This document shows positions 61,372 to 64,000 of a DNA stretch of 64,000 nt, piece by piece; the first letter of the stretch is position 1; each line of letters begins with the position of its first letter. Source of the DNA: Cerioporus squamosus (taxonomy: Eukaryota > Basidiomycota > Agaricomycetes > Polyporales > Polyporaceae); NCBI GenBank assembly GCA_022592435.1, contig JABYQS010000079.1, positions 1-64,000 of the forward strand, given 5' to 3'. The notes under the pieces are model-generated. The model was not told the DNA's origin. It made no database searches and was given only the letters and a program-made list of their open reading frames with translations. The translations under genes and the position numbers were made by a program.

Positions 61372-62412
61372 CTGCCATACCAATACGGAGAGTGAGGATA
61401 CTCACCATGAGACCGACGAAGCAGCTGCACTAGAATATCAAGCGCTCACGATGGCGACGAGAGACCAGCCGTACTAAACAACGAGCGCGATGGCCCAGAG
61501 GATCTTCGTCTGCGAGAACGAGCGATATCGTGGAAGTATACTGCGGTCTCGTTCAGGCGACGAAGCGGCGCCTCGAGCGAGTCGCTGTACAGACGGCGGC
61601 AGCATTCCTCACGCGAAACGAGGCCGCGGTACGCATGGCGCCGCCCCCACACATGCAAGCTGGACAGATTGCTGGTGTGCCTTCTTGAGCTATTGATCCT
61701 TACGGCGACGCGCTGCGAAGACAAGTCAGTATGCATGTATGAAGCAGCAGCACAAACGGTAGACGTACGAAACGGATGTAGCTAGCGGGGACCAAGACGG
61801 GGACGCAGGTGATATGACGGGACCTATCTGCCAGGTCAACGCAAGACCCATGATCCATGACGAGCGTCGAGACACTCACGGGAGGGCACCGAGCGCTATT
61901 CTGAGGCCCGTTGATCTTATGCGGGTTATCGCTGAGCGTCGCCGTGAACTGATCAATATTGCTTCCCTTCCTTCCCGAAGCACTCAAGTCCTGGCGGAGG
62001 ATACGAGGGGCGGTTGCGAGCGCCGCTTCGACGTGAGCTCCGGGTCGGACCAGGCGAAGAAGTAGGTCTGGAAGCCGATGGCAATGGTGAAGACGGAGGA
62101 GTATGCTGTGCCGGGGTACGGCACACCGTTAGCCATCGCGCTAGACAGCGCGATCGAGGTAGCCAAGACGCTTGAAAATGTTGCAGCGAGAGGGACCTTC
62201 TAGCTCGGCGCTCTGCACCTTCCGACGCTGCTCGAGGATCTCGCTGACTGGAGAACGGCCGGACCTCTGACGCTGTCTCAGCTCAGCCTCCACTCCAGAT
62301 ACTGCGAGGTCTGTACCACAAGCAAGAGGGCCGTTCTCGCTGGAATCGGAGTCTGCAGGCACCTCGCAACGTCAAGACCGCGCGCACGAGAGGGGACGAG
62401 AACGAAGGAAGC
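61372..62412. other. About 1 kb with unjoined open stretches
   Basis: Minus-strand pieces include a hydrophobic run near 62,100 (SSVFTIAIGFQTYFFAW) and a Gln/Arg-rich run near 62,270 (AELRQRQRSGRSPVSEILEQ). The latter sits after a clean splice acceptor at 62,352 and may be a further exon of the Rif1-like gene, though the frame I read does not carry into it. Otherwise nothing assignable. Confidence 0.3.
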
Positions 62413-64000
62413 TTACCAGCCCAGCAATCGCTGTTCGCGCGGCCAATCATACGCATTTCGCCCTGCGACTCCCACCGCCTGTGCCGCCTCGCTCGCCCTC
62501 CTTGCGCCGCTGACGCTTACTTCGTAGCAGCCTGGACACTTGCTCGTATGTTCGCATTCTAGTTCTGGCGGCGGAATCGAAGGCGCACGAACGTCTCGCG
62601 ACCTGCTTGAGTTGGTCAGCACGGCTTGGTAGCGGCAACTGGCAAGACCCTGCGTCGTAGCGTTCGAAACTGCGATTGGATGCGTACAGCCGACGCCGTC
62701 TAAGCCTCGCGTGACCGCTGTCATTGGGGAAATCAAGGCCGAGGAGAAGGAGTCTGGTCCGGAAAGGGAAGAAACGAATTGTTAGAGCCTCGTGATCCCG
62801 AAATCGTAGGCGGACGAACTCACTGAGGATGGTATCCGCACGGCGGTACGGGCACCCCTGCATACGTGGCCTGCCAGAACTCGTTAAACGCGTTGACAGT
62901 GCCAGCTTGCTTGTCCGTCCGTCCACAGAAGGGTGCGACGAGCAGCGGCGCGAGGGTCTCGAGAATCTGCGTATAAGCAGGCAGCGACTGCATGTTGATC
63001 AAGACCGTCTGGTATAAGGGCAAGATCTGCTGAGGGCCATAAGCATCATTGCATGGCATGTAATGATGCGTTGAAGTCTCACGTCACAAGAGTACTCGTC
63101 CGCGGTGCACACGTCGAACTCGTCAGCGACCCAGGTTCGCATGCCCTCCACGATCAGCTCCAACATAGAAGAGCACAGTTCCAGTGGGCAGCCGTCGATG
63201 ACCCGTGTCAGCGTGCGGATGAGGCACATGCACATGACCTTATGCCTGGGCGCAGGGGGATACGCCGCGTTGAGCGTGTCGTTCGCGAAATCCAACACCT
63301 CGCTCGGCACCTGACGCGCCTTCCCGATCTCCACATTGGACAACAGGAGATCGGTGACACGCACTGCAGCCGTTGACGATGGGCTATGGTTCGTCGCGAT
63401 GACGCCGGCAATCTGGTCGATGAGTGTCGTTGAATCGATCCCGTGGTCCAGCGCAGTGTCGATAGCCTGTCGGAGGAGCTTGTCCCACATGTCGATTGCG
63501 TCGCTCTCCATATCCCAGTCGCTGCGCCCAATGAACGACGCGGACAGCAGAACAACGGCAGTCTCCCAGCTGGGTGATTCACCTGTGTCGTTCGAGTCCC
63601 AGCGCTCGACGAAGACCTCCCAGAGTGCAGATCGGACTTCTGGCTCCCATTCCGACTCGCGGCGACCTTGCGAAGTGTATTCTCCCAAGATGCCTGCAGG
63701 ATGGAAGTGTCGCACGCGAATGTGACCTCCGCGCATAAAGACGCCCGCTGCTCGCGAACCTGATCCACGCAGTGCAAGTCACCGACGAGCCTCTCCTCGC
63801 GGACATGAAGGTAGCGCAGGACCGACTCGGCGAGTTCCGAAGGAATCGCCGCCCGTGTCAGCGTGAGGAGATCGCGGACAAGGAAGAGCTTGACAACAGC
63901 GAAGTTTCGTCGCGAGTGAGGGAGAGGAGACTCGTCCATGCCCTTGCCTTTGGAACCGGTTGGCTTGATAGGGACGTAGGCACCTCGTCGAACTCCTCCG
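62413..64000 (-). CDS. Rif1-like HEAT-repeat protein, 3' part (truncated at window edge)
   Basis: Rif1 family proteins act at telomeres and recruit PP1 to control replication timing. Coding enters from beyond 64,000 on the minus strand. The first part (residues such as HSRRNFAVVKLFLVRDLL and VREERLVGDLHCVDQV) is helical. Near 63,660-63,690 the frame shifts by one base to WEPEVRSALWEVFVERW. A clean 53-base intron (63082-63030) leads to QILPLYQTVLINMQSL and ETLAPLLVAPF, then FNEFWQATYAG, which resembles the end of the Rif1 HEAT block. A further intron (62823-62754) follows, and then an Arg/Ser-rich tail. The assignment rests on remembered similarity to the Rif1 N-terminal domain; another long HEAT-repeat protein is possible. 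The shift could be an indel or could be bridged by a 92-base intron with a weak GTGACT donor. Confidence 0.5.

Noticed and set aside
1..64000. CRISPR arrays, rRNA genes, riboswitches, operon signals
   Set aside because: Searched for by eye and not seen; gene structure is clearly eukaryotic.

Overview
The window looks like chromosomal DNA of a wood-decaying basidiomycete (Agaricomycete). The genes are split by many short GT-AG introns of about 40-90 bases. There is a secreted laccase, a tandem pair of secreted CE16-type acetylesterases, an F-box-like protein of the large mushroom type, a GATA factor with the basidiomycete finger variant, and a Tnp2-type DNA transposon. No operons, CRISPR arrays or prokaryotic signals were seen. 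All exon structures were read by eye from splice signals, reading-frame continuity and remembered family motifs; nothing was run against a database.

Region 1 (1-24,000) is an ordinary gene-dense segment. In order it holds a Kap123/importin-4 type karyopherin (951-5331, +), a MYND zinc-finger protein (5934-7290, +), a WSD1-like acyltransferase with an HHxxxDG motif (7709-9947, +), a laccase (11332-13557, +), an intron-containing tRNA-Leu(AAG) only 42 bases after the laccase stop (13600-13698, +), an F-box-like protein whose frame is broken (14130-15670, +), an Irc3-like mitochondrial helicase (18713-16183, -), and two CE16 esterase paralogues (19628-20765 and 22204-23408, +). The laccase and esterases fit extracellular attack on lignocellulose. 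The two esterases also share a promoter module.

Region 2 (about 23,400-46,700) is gene-poor. The only convincing gene is a GATA transcription factor on the minus strand (37179-35336), with about 12 kb on its 3' side and about 9.5 kb on its 5' side in which I find no supportable gene. Microsatellites and GC-rich low-complexity sequence are present.

Region 3 (about 46,600-64,000) is repeat-associated and contains broken genes. It starts with a MITE-like foldback element (46673-47183), followed by a decayed Exo70 fragment (48118-47660, -). Next come other open but unassigned minus-strand stretches, a Tnp2/CACTA-like transposase gene (56405-51952, -) with a companion ORF (51608-50676, -), a stretch with nothing clear, and an unassigned two-exon ORF (61371-60484, -). 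The right edge holds the 3' part of a Rif1-like HEAT-repeat protein (minus strand, entering from beyond 64,000) with at least one frame problem.

The most checkable observations are the methionine at the axial T1-copper position of the laccase, the duplicated promoter block of the CE16 pair, the isolation of the GATA factor, the MITE-like element, and the Exo70 remnant.
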